64,000 nucleotides of DNA, from assembly GCA_043228905.1 (NCBI GenBank), contig JBHGNT010000020.1, forward strand, positions 2,356,001 to 2,420,000, given 5' to 3'. The notes under the pieces are model-generated. The model was not told where the DNA came from and ran no database searches. It was given only the letters and a program-made list of their open reading frames with translations. Below are positions 10,295-21,200 of this stretch, one piece after another. A program made the position numbers and the translations under genes. Each line of letters starts with the position of its first letter. Position 1 is the first letter of the stretch. This DNA is from Azolla caroliniana (Eukaryota > Polypodiophyta).

Positions 10295-12059
10295 GATTCC
10301 GTCAACTCAGATCAACCAACTTAGGAGTTGGAGTTGATGGACCTATTGAATTCGATCGAAGAATACAAATCGAAGTTAGTGAACATCTGACAACCGATCG
10401 ACATGAATGAACCCGAGCCAAGAGAAGAGTTGGCAGAGACATCCGAGCTGGTGCCAACGAAGAATGGAAGGAGATATCCTCTCAGGGAGAAAAGAGCACC
10501 GACAACATATGCTAGTCAATACATCCTCTTGAATGATGAAGGTGACTAGAGTGCTATGACAAAGCCATTACCGACAAGCACAGAGAAAGATGGCTGAGTG
10601 CAATGCAAGACGAAATGGACTCCTTGCATGCAAACTACACCTACAACCTGGTAGAATTATCGAAAGGTAAGAGAGCACTCAGGATCAAATGGTTCTATAA
10701 GGTGAAGACTGGAGAAGTCGACAGTGCGCCTAGGTATAAAGCCCACATAGTGGTGAAGGGGTTCCAATAGAAAAAGGGTTTCGACTTCGATGAGATATTC
10801 GCACCAGTGATGAAGATGACATCCATCCGAACTGTTCTGAGCATGTCTGCCAGCATGAACCTAGAGATCAAACAGTTGGATGTCAAGACAACATTCTTCC
10901 ATGGGGAACTGGATGAAGAGATCTACATGCAATAACCCTAAGGCTTTGAGGAGAAAGGGAAAGAGAACCTGGTGTGTCGACTGAAGAAAAGCTTTTATGG
11001 TCTGAAACAAGCTCCATGCCAATGGTACAAGAAGTTTGAATCCTTCATGGTGGAACATGGGTTCCAAAAAACATAGGAAGATCATTGTGTGTTCCTCAAA
11101 AGGTATGACGAAGGTGACTTCTTTATTCTATTATTATATGTAGATGACATGTTGATAGTCGGTCAAGATACAAGGAAGATCGGGAGCTTGAAGAAAGCCC
11201 TAGGCAAATCGTTTGCCATGAAAGAACTTGGACCGGCTAAACAAATCTTAGGGATGCACATAGTTCAAGATAGAACTAAGACAGTATGTGACAAAGATCC
11301 TAGAGAGGTTCAACATGTCAGAAGCAAAGCCGGTCGGCTCAAGAGGGGAGAAAGAAAAGGTTGAGATGAAGAAAGAACCATATGCCTCAACCGTCGGCAG
11401 TTTAATGTATGTTATGGTCTGCACGAGACCAGATATAGCATTTGTTGTGGGAACAGTATGCCGATATATGAGTAATCCAGGACGAGAACACAGGGCAGTA
11501 GTGAAGTGGATATGCAGGTACTTAAAAGGCAGCTCGGGGGTATGCCTAAGGTATGGTGTCGGAAAACCCATGCTCGAAGGGTTTACCGATTCAGATATGT
11601 CAAGGGATGCAGGCTCGAGCCAATCCACGTCAAGGTACATGATGACCTATGCAGGCGGACCAGTGTCATGGCAGTCACAACCGCAGATGTCTATGGCCTT
11701 GTCGACCACAGAGGCAGAGTATATGGCAATGGTAGAGACCGGCAAGGAGCTGATTTGGATGAAGAGCTTCCTCACTGAACTCGGGATGAAGCAAGAAGAA
11801 TTCTTGTTTCACTCTGATAATCAAAGTGTCATACATCTTGCAAAGAACGCTACATACCACTCTCAGACCAAGCATATACAAAGGAGGTATCACTGGTTGC
11901 GAGAGAAGGTAGATGAAGGAGAGTTTCCCCTCGTGAAGATCCATACCGATGACAATGGATCCGACATGCTCACGAAGAACCTACCATTGGCCAGACTCAA
12001 AGTCTGTCGGCAGAAGAAAGGACTAAACAACTCCCACCCACCGGAGTGAAGGGGGAGTT
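10295..12059 (+). pseudogene. Copia A RT and RNase H
   Basis: After the gypsy A insert the copia coding strand resumes with a charged linker and then RT. Readable pieces include GFDFDEIFAPVMKMTSIRT (about 10780), IKQLDVKTTFFHGEL (about 10867), KSFYGLKQAPCQWYKKF (about 10990) and catalytic LLYVDDMLIVG (about 11137). Stops are at the end of several of these (TAG, TAA). A frame slip near 11280 moves into the ORF 11288-12049, which carries the RNase H region: FTDSDMSRDAGSSQS, ALSTTEAEYMAM and SDNQSVIHLAKN, ending TKHIQRRYHWLREK. RT and RNase H catalytic motifs survive, but the frame is dead. PPT-like gaaggggga precedes the LTR. Confidence 0.87.
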
Positions 12060-12711
12060 TGTTGGGAATATGTCCCTCTAGTGGGAGGAGCCTACTGTTT
12101 GGGCCAAGAAGTGTTGATAATTGAAGACAAGGAGGATCTAACTATCCGGATGGTGTGCCGATGGTTGAAGAGTTGACTATGAGAAAGTTGACTATGAGAG
12201 TTGACTGGGTGACTCGATAGGAAGGAGATCCAGGTCGAAGACATGACCGACTAGTCGCGCCGACCGGATGGTCGATGACCAAGCCGACTAGTCGAACCGA
12301 CTGGACAGTCGACACTAGAGTCGGCTGATGGCTACTTACTATTATAGATAATAGTAGTAGTGATGTACAGTTGTAAATAGCCCATATGATGTATGATTAT
12401 AATTTCATCTAGGGCAAACGTAGAGCGTGACAACAATGTGTACAAGTGAGAGGAAGAACATTGAGAGAGCAGCGCGATAGGTGTATGTGTAAAACAAAAG
12501 GCGCCAAGAGCCCTGTGAGGGTGATACACTCCATAGAGAGTGTTGTAATCTTCTCCATTTGTATATTCACTGTATAGTGAAGCTCTGTTCCCGTGGTTTT
12601 TTCCCTTATTCAGGGTTTCAACATAAAATCTATGTGCATTGTTTTGTGTGTGCGTCGAGTTGTGTATTCTCAACGTATTCTTCTTGTGGATTAACGATTC
12701 ATTTCTCAACA
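12060..12711 (+). repeat. Copia A 3' LTR
   Basis: It starts TGTTGGGAATATGTCC immediately after the purine tract gaagggggagtt and ends TTTCTCAACA. It is 652 bp long. The 5' partner is outside or lost, so a target duplication cannot be tested. The body includes repeated gactagtcg/gaccgac words near 12240-12330. Confidence 0.8.
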
Positions 12712-13082
12712 TGAATGATGTAATATGATAGCAAACTTTTATAAATTAGTGGACATGGAATTAAGAGATAGAATTCGTGAAATACAAACATTGCATAATT
12801 CGGATTGGAATGCATTCAATGTCTGAATATGCTCGTGAAAATTTCTCTCGAGTTACTATGCATTCATTCCATGAATGGGTCTTAGAAGAAGATAAAGGAT
12901 TATCTGTGGCTAACATGAAAAAAGAGTTTGATAGATTGTATGGACATTTAATGCTAGAAGAAAGAAATTCTTTGTCTTGGGAAAAGGTTGTTTTATTTTT
13001 GTAGGCAGTTGACAAGAGATATAGAAAAGAGTTGGAACTAATGCTTGAGGTACCAAATACCAACGATGGTATAACTGCATAT

Positions 13083-14019
13083 TGTTATAGGTTTTACAGT
13101 TAGGGTTAATGGTAATGATGATTATCGATGAAGAAGATAGACATGGTGTAATAATGAAGATGATGGAGAGTATGATGGTGAGAGAGATCATGAAGATGTT
13201 GACAAGCATTGAGAAGCATTGCGAGGTGGGGGGTGGTGCCTAGAATGGCTCCACCCCCCTCCCAAGGGGGTTCAACGTTAAGGGGAGGGAAGAGAGAGAG
13301 GGAGAGAGAGATGACAAGAGAGAGATTGAGAGAGAAACAATTATTGTTGTATTCATTCATTCCCCATAATGGGTTAAATAGGTACAAAAGGGAAGATACA
13401 CAAGGGTGCAAGCCCCTTGGGCATTCACACCTAGTTACTCACTCACACCTCTTTGTATCCACCACACTCACACTTACATTCACACTCATAATCGTATAAG
13501 ATTACACATACATATCAACATGTTGCCGATTAGGAACACGGTCCACGGTCAGTCCTTCGACCTAGACCCCCGAGTGGGTGTGGAACAACGAATAGGCGTC
13601 TAAGCGTAATGCGTAGGGGAATGTTCCCTGTAACCTATCAGTGTATAAGGGAGACGGCTACAACCGAATCCTTAGCAAGGGTTACACTTACGTTCTTACA
13701 CGCTCAGGTATTCAAGACACACACAGTGGATTAGCCATAGCTATACACAGAAAATCAGAGAAGATAGAATTCTATTATGAGACGTTTCTTTACATTCCCA
13801 AAATTACACCCTCCCTCTATCAGAGGTTTTCTACCCTTTATATACGCAGGGTCTATCTAGCCGTTCACGCTTCCTGCGTGAACCGTTACATGCGTTATGA
13901 TCTTATATTATTTCTTATTCCTACGCTCTTGTCCGTCGGTTACTATTCCGGCAGACAACACAACACATTACATCTTTCACCCTCACTTATCAATCACCCA
14001 TACATCTCGTACGGTAACA
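13083..14019 (+). mobile_element. Solo LTR2, interrupted by a solo LTR1
   Basis: It starts TGTTATAGG and ends CGGTAACA, flanked by perfect 5-bp duplications catat at 13078-13082 and 14020-14024. Without the nested insert it is about 492 bp. No internal element sequence is present, so recombination between two LTRs has probably removed the body. An inverted relative is at 51619-52152. Both contain a GA/CT-rich stretch and the segment ggggtggtgcctagaatgg. Strand is assigned from the PPT-like sequence beside the other copy and is tentative. Confidence 0.9.
13521..13960 (-). mobile_element. Solo LTR1 nested in solo LTR2
   Basis: It is 440 bp, starts TGTTGCCGATTAGG and ends GGCAGACAACA, and is the reverse complement of LTR1 at 2052-2492 with moderate divergence. 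Perfect 5-bp duplications caaca lie at 13516-13520 and 13961-13965. It is younger than the LTR2 it interrupts. Confidence 0.93.
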
Positions 14020-14607
14020 CATATTGGAATGAGGTAACAAATTCTTGTTATAAATTTATGAAAAGAATGCAAAGGAATGGTACAATGCTACAAATAACAC
14101 ATGTGGTAATCATGAATCAGCTTTATCAAAACATCAAAATTCAAAGACTTGGTCGAGAACCATCACACGAAAGGGTGCATCAACCACGAGAAATGACTAG
14201 AACTACGAGTGAGCCTTGCTTGATGATTTAGTTCAAAATATGAAAGATTTAACAATTAAAATGGAAAAGCTAGAGAATGGTTAGACTTCAAGGTCAAGGG
14301 AACCATTTCGACCTCGATGCATTTGGTGTGATAGTCTCGAACATCAATTACATGATTGTGAGGAATATAAAGACATGAAAAATTGAGACTTGGTCTATCG
14401 GAAAAATGGTAAGATTTACTTCATTGAAACTAGGAGCCCACTTACGAAGAACTTTGGTGATTGTGGTGTCAAGAAAACACCAGCATGACTAACTTACAAC
14501 AAAGTATAGAACCCTTCTCTAAATCTAAATAATACTACAACTCTAAACTCGATGCCAACCTACACACCAATTCAAATTGCGAATATAATGATATGTGACC
14601 TTGTAGA

Positions 14608-15043
14608 TGTCATGATATGGCAAGATTCGAACCCATGACCTTAAGTTATATGGGTCGAGCTCTTGACCATTATATCATCTATTGTAATACATACGATATT
14701 ATTTTCATTTTCATTTTATTATAGGAAATTAATGTATATTCCAGATTTCTTTGGAACATTCTAGAAGCTTCAGGATTACTACTGAAAACACTATAAAAGA
14801 GGGCACTAGGCATTATGTTGAACCAAATTGGTTCAACGCTAGTCTTAAGCCTTTTAGCCACCATTGTATATTCTCTTCACATAATACATATCTTTCTTAT
14901 CATCACTCTCTCCCTCGCTCGATCTCTCTCTTTCTCTCCGTCTCACTCACTTCTTCCTTCTCTCAAAGAAGTTCTACACCTCTCATAGTACTAATCCTTC
15001 ATTTAGTACTATCTCCTTCTCTGTCTTAGTACTGTTCTTGACA
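14608..15043 (+). repeat. Gypsy B 5' LTR
   Basis: It starts TGTCATGATATGGCAAG and ends CTGTTCTTGACA. A TATA-like actataaaagagggc is near 14790. The 5' edge holds an antisense tRNA-like module, annotated separately. The 3' half is CT-rich (ctctctctttctctcc). Confidence 0.93.
14610..14675 (-). other. Antisense tRNA-like module, gypsy B 5' LTR
   Basis: Read on the minus strand: an A-box-like taatggtcaagagctcg, then a B-box-like GGTTCGAATCT (plus-strand positions 14623-14633), about 30 bp apart, followed by tgcca. This resembles the D-arm and T-arm of a tRNA. It lies within the first 70 bp of the LTR and points against the element. Confidence 0.6.
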
Positions 15044-15116
15044 GTTTGAACCAATTTCCCTACCTTCTGTCTCTCTCATTTCCTACTAATCTCTTATTCC
15101 TCTTTTCTTTCATCCC

Positions 15117-16255
15117 ATGGCCACTGTTAGCGCTGAAGAATATCAATCTGTTTTCTCGGAATTTCAATGCTTGAAAGAGAAGTTCCATGCTTTGGAACAA
15201 GAAAACCAACGGTTGCTGGGGGATCTTCAGCAAATCTCCTTAGAAAAGCAACAAACGCAACAACAGCATGGGGAACTTGCGTTACGCGTGCAACAACTCG
15301 AAGCAACCATCGTAGCGATGCAACAACAAGGGCCCGGAACACAAGGGATTCATAAAGAACCCAAGATTGGCCTTCCCACGAAGTTTGATGGAACGCGATC
15401 GCAATTTAGAGGGTTCCTTAACCAAGTACGATTAGTTATTCAATTGCATCCTTCCCGATATCCCACTGATGCATCACGAGTGGGTTTAGTAGGCACTTTG
15501 TTAAGTGGCTCAGCGTTGGCATGGTTCGCTCCACTATTAGAAAAGGAATCTCCGTTACTCAACAATTTTGAAGAGTTTCTAGGTGAGTTTAAAGCATGTT
15601 TCGGAGATACTGACAGCATTAGGACCGCAATCAACAAAATTCGGCGATTACGCCAAGGTGACCGTCCAGCCTCCGCATACGCTGCAGATTTTCGCCTACT
15701 CGGCACCATGATCAAGCATTGATGGAGCAATTCCGTTATGGTTTACGCAACGACGTCAAGGATTTACTCTTGACCTTCCCCGAAGAGCCAAAGTCCTTAA
15801 CAGAAGCAATCAGTCGCGCGGTGAGATGTGACAACCACCTCTTTGAGCGATGTTCAGAATGACAGCTACAGATGCCGAGGGCAAGATCAGAGCCCACCTA
15901 CGCCTCAGTGGTAGCAAGACCTTTTCCGAGGGAGTCATATAATGCGCCTCCAGCGAATACTCCGACTCCGATGGAGATTGACACTACACGTCGTCGAGGG
16001 CCATTATCCGAAGAAGAAAAGCAGCGACGCTGTACAAATCGACTATGTCTTTACTGCGGTGGACTAGGACATATTGCAATAAATTGCCCCCATAGGCCAA
16101 GAAGACAGGTAAACCAAATAGTCGCTAGTTCTAATTGTACTAAACCCGAGCCTATTTCAATAGGGATATCTGATAGTCCTAATAGTACTAATAGCCCAGA
16201 TCTAGCGAACAAATTTGATGTCCTTAGTCAGTTAGAAGAAGAGTTAAACGACTAA
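15117..16255 (+). pseudogene. Gypsy B gag
   Basis: The ATG at 15117 opens a 201-codon frame: an N-terminal coiled coil (about residues 10-75, rich in Gln, Glu and Leu), then the gag core (FDGTRSQFRGFLNQVRL, LSGSALAWFAPLL). It terminates at 15720 through a one-base slip; the continuation DQALMEQFRYGLRNDVK follows in another frame. A TGA near 15861 breaks it again. The downstream ORF 15872-16255 carries the zinc knuckle [14 protein letters not shown] (about 16046-16087). Gag would form the particle and bind element RNA. Two lesions make it non-functional as written. Confidence 0.88.
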
Positions 16256-16281
16256 GTCCAGCCAAAATAGGAGCCGTTTGG

Positions 16282-19200
16282 TTGGACAACCCTAGATCTA
16301 TGCAGCCCATTAGTGGTTCCATTCCCTCTAAGCAAGTTAGTGATGTGTTCGTAGCCCAAGTATTAGTTAGTGCTAAAAGTGCCCCTCCAGTACATGTCCT
16401 AGCACTCCTAGATTCTGGAGCTAACTGTTGCTTTATGGATAAGAAATTTGCTCAAGCTCATAAGATATCCCTAAGAAAACTCCAGTGTCTAGCCTCTGTA
16501 GTAGTCATTGATGGATGTCCCATTGCTTCCGGAAATATCATAGAAGAGTCAGAGCCCATTAATATTTTCCTAGATAACTTAACATGTGTAGTATCATTTA
16601 ATATTATTAGTATCCCAGAACATTCCATAGTTTTAGGATTACCGTGGTTCGAGTTACATAACCCAGACATAGATTGGAGAACAAGAGAAATCCGGTGTCG
16701 ACAAACCCAAGGGTCAACTCAGAAGATGGCAACCATTTCGCTATGTCAGTTGCGTAAAGAAGGGCGCAAGGAGGAAATGTTCCTCTTTGCAATATCAGTA
16801 AACCCCTCCAGCACCACTAAAGAAGAATCCACCGTTCAACTTCCTGAGAAGTATCGTCATTACGCCGATGTGTTCGATAAAGTACAAACCAACACACTTC
16901 TTCATCATCGACCATACGATTGCCCCATCGATTTACAACCGGGAAAAGAGCCTCCATGGGGACCGATCTACAATTTGTCACCAACCGAGCTGGAAGTCCT
17001 TCGGGCCTATATAGAGGAGAATTTGGAAAATGGTTTCATTCGGCATTCGAAATCTCCAGCCGTCGCGCCCATTTTCTTCGTCAAGAAAAAGGATGGATTG
17101 CTTCGTCTCCTTGTAGATTACCGTGGCTTGAATAAGGTTACAATCAGGAATAGGTATGCTCTTCCCCTTATCTCAAGTCTTTTAGAATAGATCAATGGTG
17201 CTAGGTTCTTCACGAAGATCGACTTACGGGGAGCATATAACCTCGTACGGATCCGACCAGGAGACGAATGGAAGACCGCGTTTCGCACAAGATATGGGCA
17301 CTTCGAGTATACGATCATGCCGTTCGGCCTCACTAACGCGCCGACAGTCTTACAGCACATGGCTAATGATATATTCCGAGATCTATTGGATGATTGTTTG
17401 ATCATCTATTTGGATGATCTACTGGTTTATTCAAAGACCCAAGAAGAACATGATTCTCATGTACTATTAGTACTAAAATGACTTCGAGAACATGGTCTGT
17501 ATGCAAAGCTGGAAAAATGTAGTTTCGGGTGCAACCAAGTGGAATTTCTCGGCTACATCATTTCGTCAAAAGGCATCTCCATGGACTCAGCTAAGGTCAA
17601 AACAGTGGTAGAATGGCAGACTCCGCGTTCGATGCGGGATGTGCAATGATTCCTAGGTTATGCCAATTTTTACCGAAAGATCATACAAGATTACTCAAAG
17701 ATCGTTCTACCTCTCACACAAGTCACTAGGAAGGGACAACCGTTCATCTGGTCTGAAGGAACGGAAATGGCTTTCGAGAATCTTAAAAAGGCATTTACAT
17801 CGGCTCCAATTCTAGCTCATGTCGATCCGGAAAAACCATTCATTATCGAAGCTGACGCATCGGATTTTGCATTGGGGAGCATTCTGTCACAACAGGGGAA
17901 TGATGAGAAGCTACATCCTGTGGCTTTTCACTCACGCAAGTTTGACGCCGCCGAAATCAACTACGAAATTCATGATAAGGAGCTATTGGCAATAGTGGAT
18001 TCTTTTATGGAATGGAGGGATCCTCTCATCTAGCCACTGTATTTAGTGACCACAAGGACCTTGCCTACTTTTAGGATGCTCGTGTGTTGAATCGACGTCA
18101 AGCTCGGTGGGCCCACTTCCTCACGCGTTTTGACTTCAAAATTACATATCGTTCGGGGAAGCACCAAGGGAAGGCAGATGCATTATCACGGCATTCGTAT
18201 CTAGCACCCCGTCCCGGCAAGCTAGCTTTCGATAACCAAAAACAAGTCATCTTGGGACCGGCACGACTACAAGCAACACAGATCTTTGACATGCCCATGG
18301 ATTCCCACGTTATCGATACCATATGTGAAGACTTGAAGACAGATGTGTTCGCCCAAGCTATACTAGCACAAATTGATCCCTCTCGAGCATCGTGTTCACA
18401 GTCGCAACCACCAGGTACGGACTATCGGCAATTCAAATACCATGATGGATTACTCTTCTTTAAAGAACTTTTGTATGTTCCTAATGGTTCTTGCCGCCTT
18501 CGAGTAGTACAAAACTGTCATGACACATATACAGCTGGGCATTTTGGTAGTACTAAAACATTAGATTTAGTACAACGATCATTCTGGTGGCCCTGTATGC
18601 GACAATTTGTCGAGGATTTTGTTCGGACTTGTGATACATGCTGCAGAGCGAAAATGCCAAGGCATCATCCATATGGTTTATTAGAACCATTACCAATTCC
18701 AAGCAAGCCGTGGCAATCTATTGCTCTAGACTTCATCACAGATCTTCCAGTCTCTAAGGGGTTCAATGCGATTCTAACGGTGGTCGATCGATATACGAAG
18801 ATGGCTCATTTCTTGCCATGTACTAAGGAGATCTCCAGTGAAGACACTGCCAAAATTGTCACGCGTGAAGTATGTCGACATCATGGACTTCCCGATAGTA
18901 TCATCAGCGACCGTGGACCCCAGTTCGTGTCAAAATTCTGGAAGCACCTTTTTAACATGATCAAGGTCACTTGTAACCTCTCCTACGGCTACCACCCACA
19001 AACCGATGGCCAAGCCGAACAAACAAATCAAACGCTGGAGCAGTATCTGCGGTGCTTTCTCAGCTATCATCAGGATAACTGGGCAGATATTCTCCACTTC
19101 GCCAAATTTGCCTATAACAACTCTATCCATGCATCCACTAAAGTTATGCCATTTTATGCTTATACGGGATGTCACCCCCGGTGGAGTGTACTTGAAACCC

Positions 19201-19826
19201 CAGAGGCGTCCACAAATCCGTGCGCGGAGGATCGTTTGGAGCGGTTACGCAAGATACAAGCGGATTTATCTACTCATCTCCAACAAGCTCAACAAACACA
19301 CAAGGTCTACGCGGATCGTCATCAACTTCCATCCAGTTTTAATATTGGAGATCGGGTGTGGCTGCTATGATGACACATCAAGACTACTCGCCCATGTGAG
19401 AAGTTGGATTATCGGCGATTAGGTCCTTTCCGTATTATCAGAAAGATTAATGATGTCGCTTTTCGTCTCGATCTACCTCCTCAACTTCGGATACATCCGG
19501 TGTTTCATAGTTCTCTCCTCGAACCCTATCACAAGAGCACCATCCCAGGACGTCTTATACAACCTCCACCCCCGATCGAGCTTGAAGATGGGCCGGAGTA
19601 CGAGGTTGCCGCCATCCTTGATTCCAAGATTGTTCGCAACAAGCTCTACTATCTAGTCGATTGGCTAGGCTATAGTCCCAACGAACGTACTTGGGAACCG
19701 ATCGAGAATGTGACCAATGCTCGTGCTCTTCTTGAAGACTTCCATCGTCAATATCCACACAAACCGAGTCCTCAATCCAAGACGACTCGTGACACTTGTC
19801 GTTTTAAAGGGGGGATAGTGTCATGA
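16282..19826 (+). pseudogene. Gypsy B pol with C-terminal chromodomain
   Basis: Domains in order: aspartic protease ([11 protein letters not shown], about 16402); RT ([15 protein letters not shown] about 17208, catalytic [11 protein letters not shown] at 17401); RNase H (IIEADASDFALGS, about 17845); integrase zinc finger (TYTAGHFG...CDTCCRAK, 18525-18650), core acids in ALDFITDLP (18724), ISDRGPQF (18907) and DGQAEQTNQ (about 19003); chromodomain at about 19590-19760 ([17 protein letters not shown]). Stops are at 17188, 17481, 17647, 18031, 18072 and a double TGA at 19368-19373. That double stop aligns with Arg-Arg in the B2 copy, as CpG deamination would give. The chromodomain directs integration to marked chromatin in chromoviruses. 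Active-site residues remain, but translation would stop early. Confidence 0.92.
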
Positions 19827-20253
19827 TATGGCAAGACTCGAACCCATGACCTTAGGTTATATGGGTTGAGCTCTTGACCATTATATCATCTATTGTAATA
19901 CGTAAGATATTATTTTCATTTTCATTTTATTATAGGAAATTAATGTATATTCTAGATTTCTCTGGAACATTCTAGAACTTCATGGTTACTCCTGAAAACA
20001 CTATAAAAGCGGGCACTAGGCATTATGTTGAACCAAATTGGTTCAACGCTAGTCTTAAGCCTTTTAGCCACCATTGTATATTCTCTTCACATAATACATA
20101 TCTTTCTTATCATCACTCTCTCCCTCGCTCGATCTCTCTCTTTCTCTCCGTCTCGCTCACTTCTTCCTTCTCTCAAAGAAGTTCTACACCTCTCATAGTA
20201 CTAATCCTTCATTTAGTACTAATTCCTTCTCTGTCTTAGTACTGTTCCTGACA
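19819..20253 (+). repeat. Gypsy B 3' LTR
   Basis: It starts TGTCATGATATGGCAAG after the tract ggggggatag and ends CTGTTCCTGACA. It differs from the 5' copy by scattered single bases (for example gactcg versus gattcg). It also carries the antisense tRNA-like module. Confidence 0.93.
19821..19888 (-). other. Antisense tRNA-like module, gypsy B 3' LTR
   Basis: Same layout as in the 5' LTR, with B-box-like GGTTCGAGTCT on the minus strand. Reading onward into the internal region, the complement of the polypurine tract supplies ccccccTTTT, a possible Pol III stop. Confidence 0.58.
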
Positions 20254-20879
20254 GTAGAGTTCTCTCTCTTCATAGTTGAGGTTTCGTGATTTCTCTAGCA
20301 CTATCAATTGCCACAAAAGAATTCTTTTAACTTTACAACATATTTTCTCACCCCAACTTGCGAATCAAAAGTGAAGGAATTTCGCATATTCCAATTGAAC
20401 CATTACCCCCAATACCTCAAGAACTCAAAAATAATTTAGAAATGAGGTATGGGTAAATATTGTTCTCAATATGTGCAAAAACCCAACTAAAGCAAGATAG
20501 GTTTACTTTGGTTAGAGACATCCACACTAAATTGATACACCTCCATCATGACCATCTTGCATGAAAGAAATTGATGACGACTATGTTCCAATTCCACCAA
20601 ACAAAAGAAACATGTTCCTCTAAAAATGTTTCTTTTTTTTATGCATCCCCCAATGGTAAAGCTCCAACTATAACTCTCTAAATTAATACCTTAGCTCTAA
20701 CATCAATCGAGAAAACCAACTTGCCTTGATCACAAGAACCACTAGGTAATGGGCTTACGAAAACCCCATATCTTTATAACCTTCTCTGTCGTCCACTTAT
20801 GTTTGTCAATCAACTTGTGGTAAGCATCATTTCTTGAGATCATAGTCAATCTCCTATTTCCAACAAACGTCCAAATAAA

Positions 20880-21200
20880 GGTATCTCTCTCTCTCATGAC
20901 ATATCTTACAATATACTTATTTTTTCAATATCCTATATGAGGACACCCCCTTCTCCTTTTATAGTAAAGGGATGCTCTTGCATGCAAGCTATGTGGCGCA
21001 TGTGTAGAGAAGCTCTTGCATGTGTGCTATATGGTGCACATGTAGTACATTGCTTGGCTTATACTATACAATATTAGCTCATATAAAATAACTTATACAT
21101 TAACATATGACTAAATGGTAAGCTTTGAGGCTCATAATGTGGAGGTTGTAAAACATCTTTTGTCCATGTAATATCTTTTTTGTTTCATTTGTCACCTTTT
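20880..21200 (+). repeat. Decayed LTR4-like segment
   Basis: The order of short blocks follows the LTR4 copies at 53668 and 60633: ccttttatag, atgctcttgcatg, repeated tgcatgtg/ggtgcacatg words, then aaatggtaagct...ggaggt. The latter (about 21106-21150) looks like a worn tRNA-like module. No clean TG...CA ends are visible. Similarity is by eye and weak. Confidence 0.35.

Larger units (their letters stand above)
2776..12711 (+). mobile_element. Copia A: truncated Ty1/copia element split by gypsy A
   Basis: Two halves of one copia element lie on either side of gypsy A: integrase at 2776-3686, and integrase C-terminus, RT and RNase H at 10295-12059, followed by a 3' LTR at 12060-12711. The interruption is marked by a 5-bp duplication, gattc, at 3682-3686 and 10295-10299. 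Removing the insert lets the copia coding strand continue. The domain order integrase before RT is the Ty1/copia order. The 5' LTR, gag and protease are missing; sequence homology begins abruptly next to the AT-rich spacer. Confidence 0.85.
12717..14607 (+). pseudogene. Old gypsy gag remnant, split by solo LTRs
   Basis: Pieces at 12717-13082 and 14020-14607 form one decayed gag once the solo LTR at 13083-14019 is removed. The left part reads FHEWVLEEDKGLSVANMKK and WEKVVLFL-AVDKRYRKEL. The same pattern is found in the gags of element 3 (52609 on) and gypsy 4 (60242 down), so this is the same gypsy lineage. The right part carries a zinc knuckle CIWCDSLEHQLHDC near 14320, spaced CX2CX4HX4C. Several stops and frame slips are present. 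At the right end it is cut by gypsy B (TSD gtaga) and may continue past 20258, though I cannot recognise it there. Confidence 0.75.
14608..20253 (+). mobile_element. Gypsy B: full-length chromodomain Ty3/gypsy element
   Basis: LTRs at 14608-15043 and 19819-20253 (436 and 435 bp) flank gag, protease, RT, RNase H, integrase and chromodomain in order. Perfect target duplications gtaga are at 14603-14607 and 20254-20258. The LTRs are highly similar with scattered substitutions, so it is older than gypsy A. The polypurine tract aaaggggggatag precedes the 3' LTR. No clear match to a common primer tRNA follows the 5' LTR. Coding frames are broken by several stops and at least one frameshift. A reverse, damaged copy (B2) occupies 44807-51618. 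Confidence 0.95.

Noticed and set aside
2052-13960. LTR1 copies at 2052 and 13521 as the two ends of one element
   Set aside because: They are in opposite orientation, and the second has its own perfect target duplication.
13641-14231. 196-codon plus ORF as one gene
   Set aside because: It crosses from solo LTR1 through the end of LTR2 into the old gag, so it is a chance fusion. Its LTR1 part is discussed as a finding.
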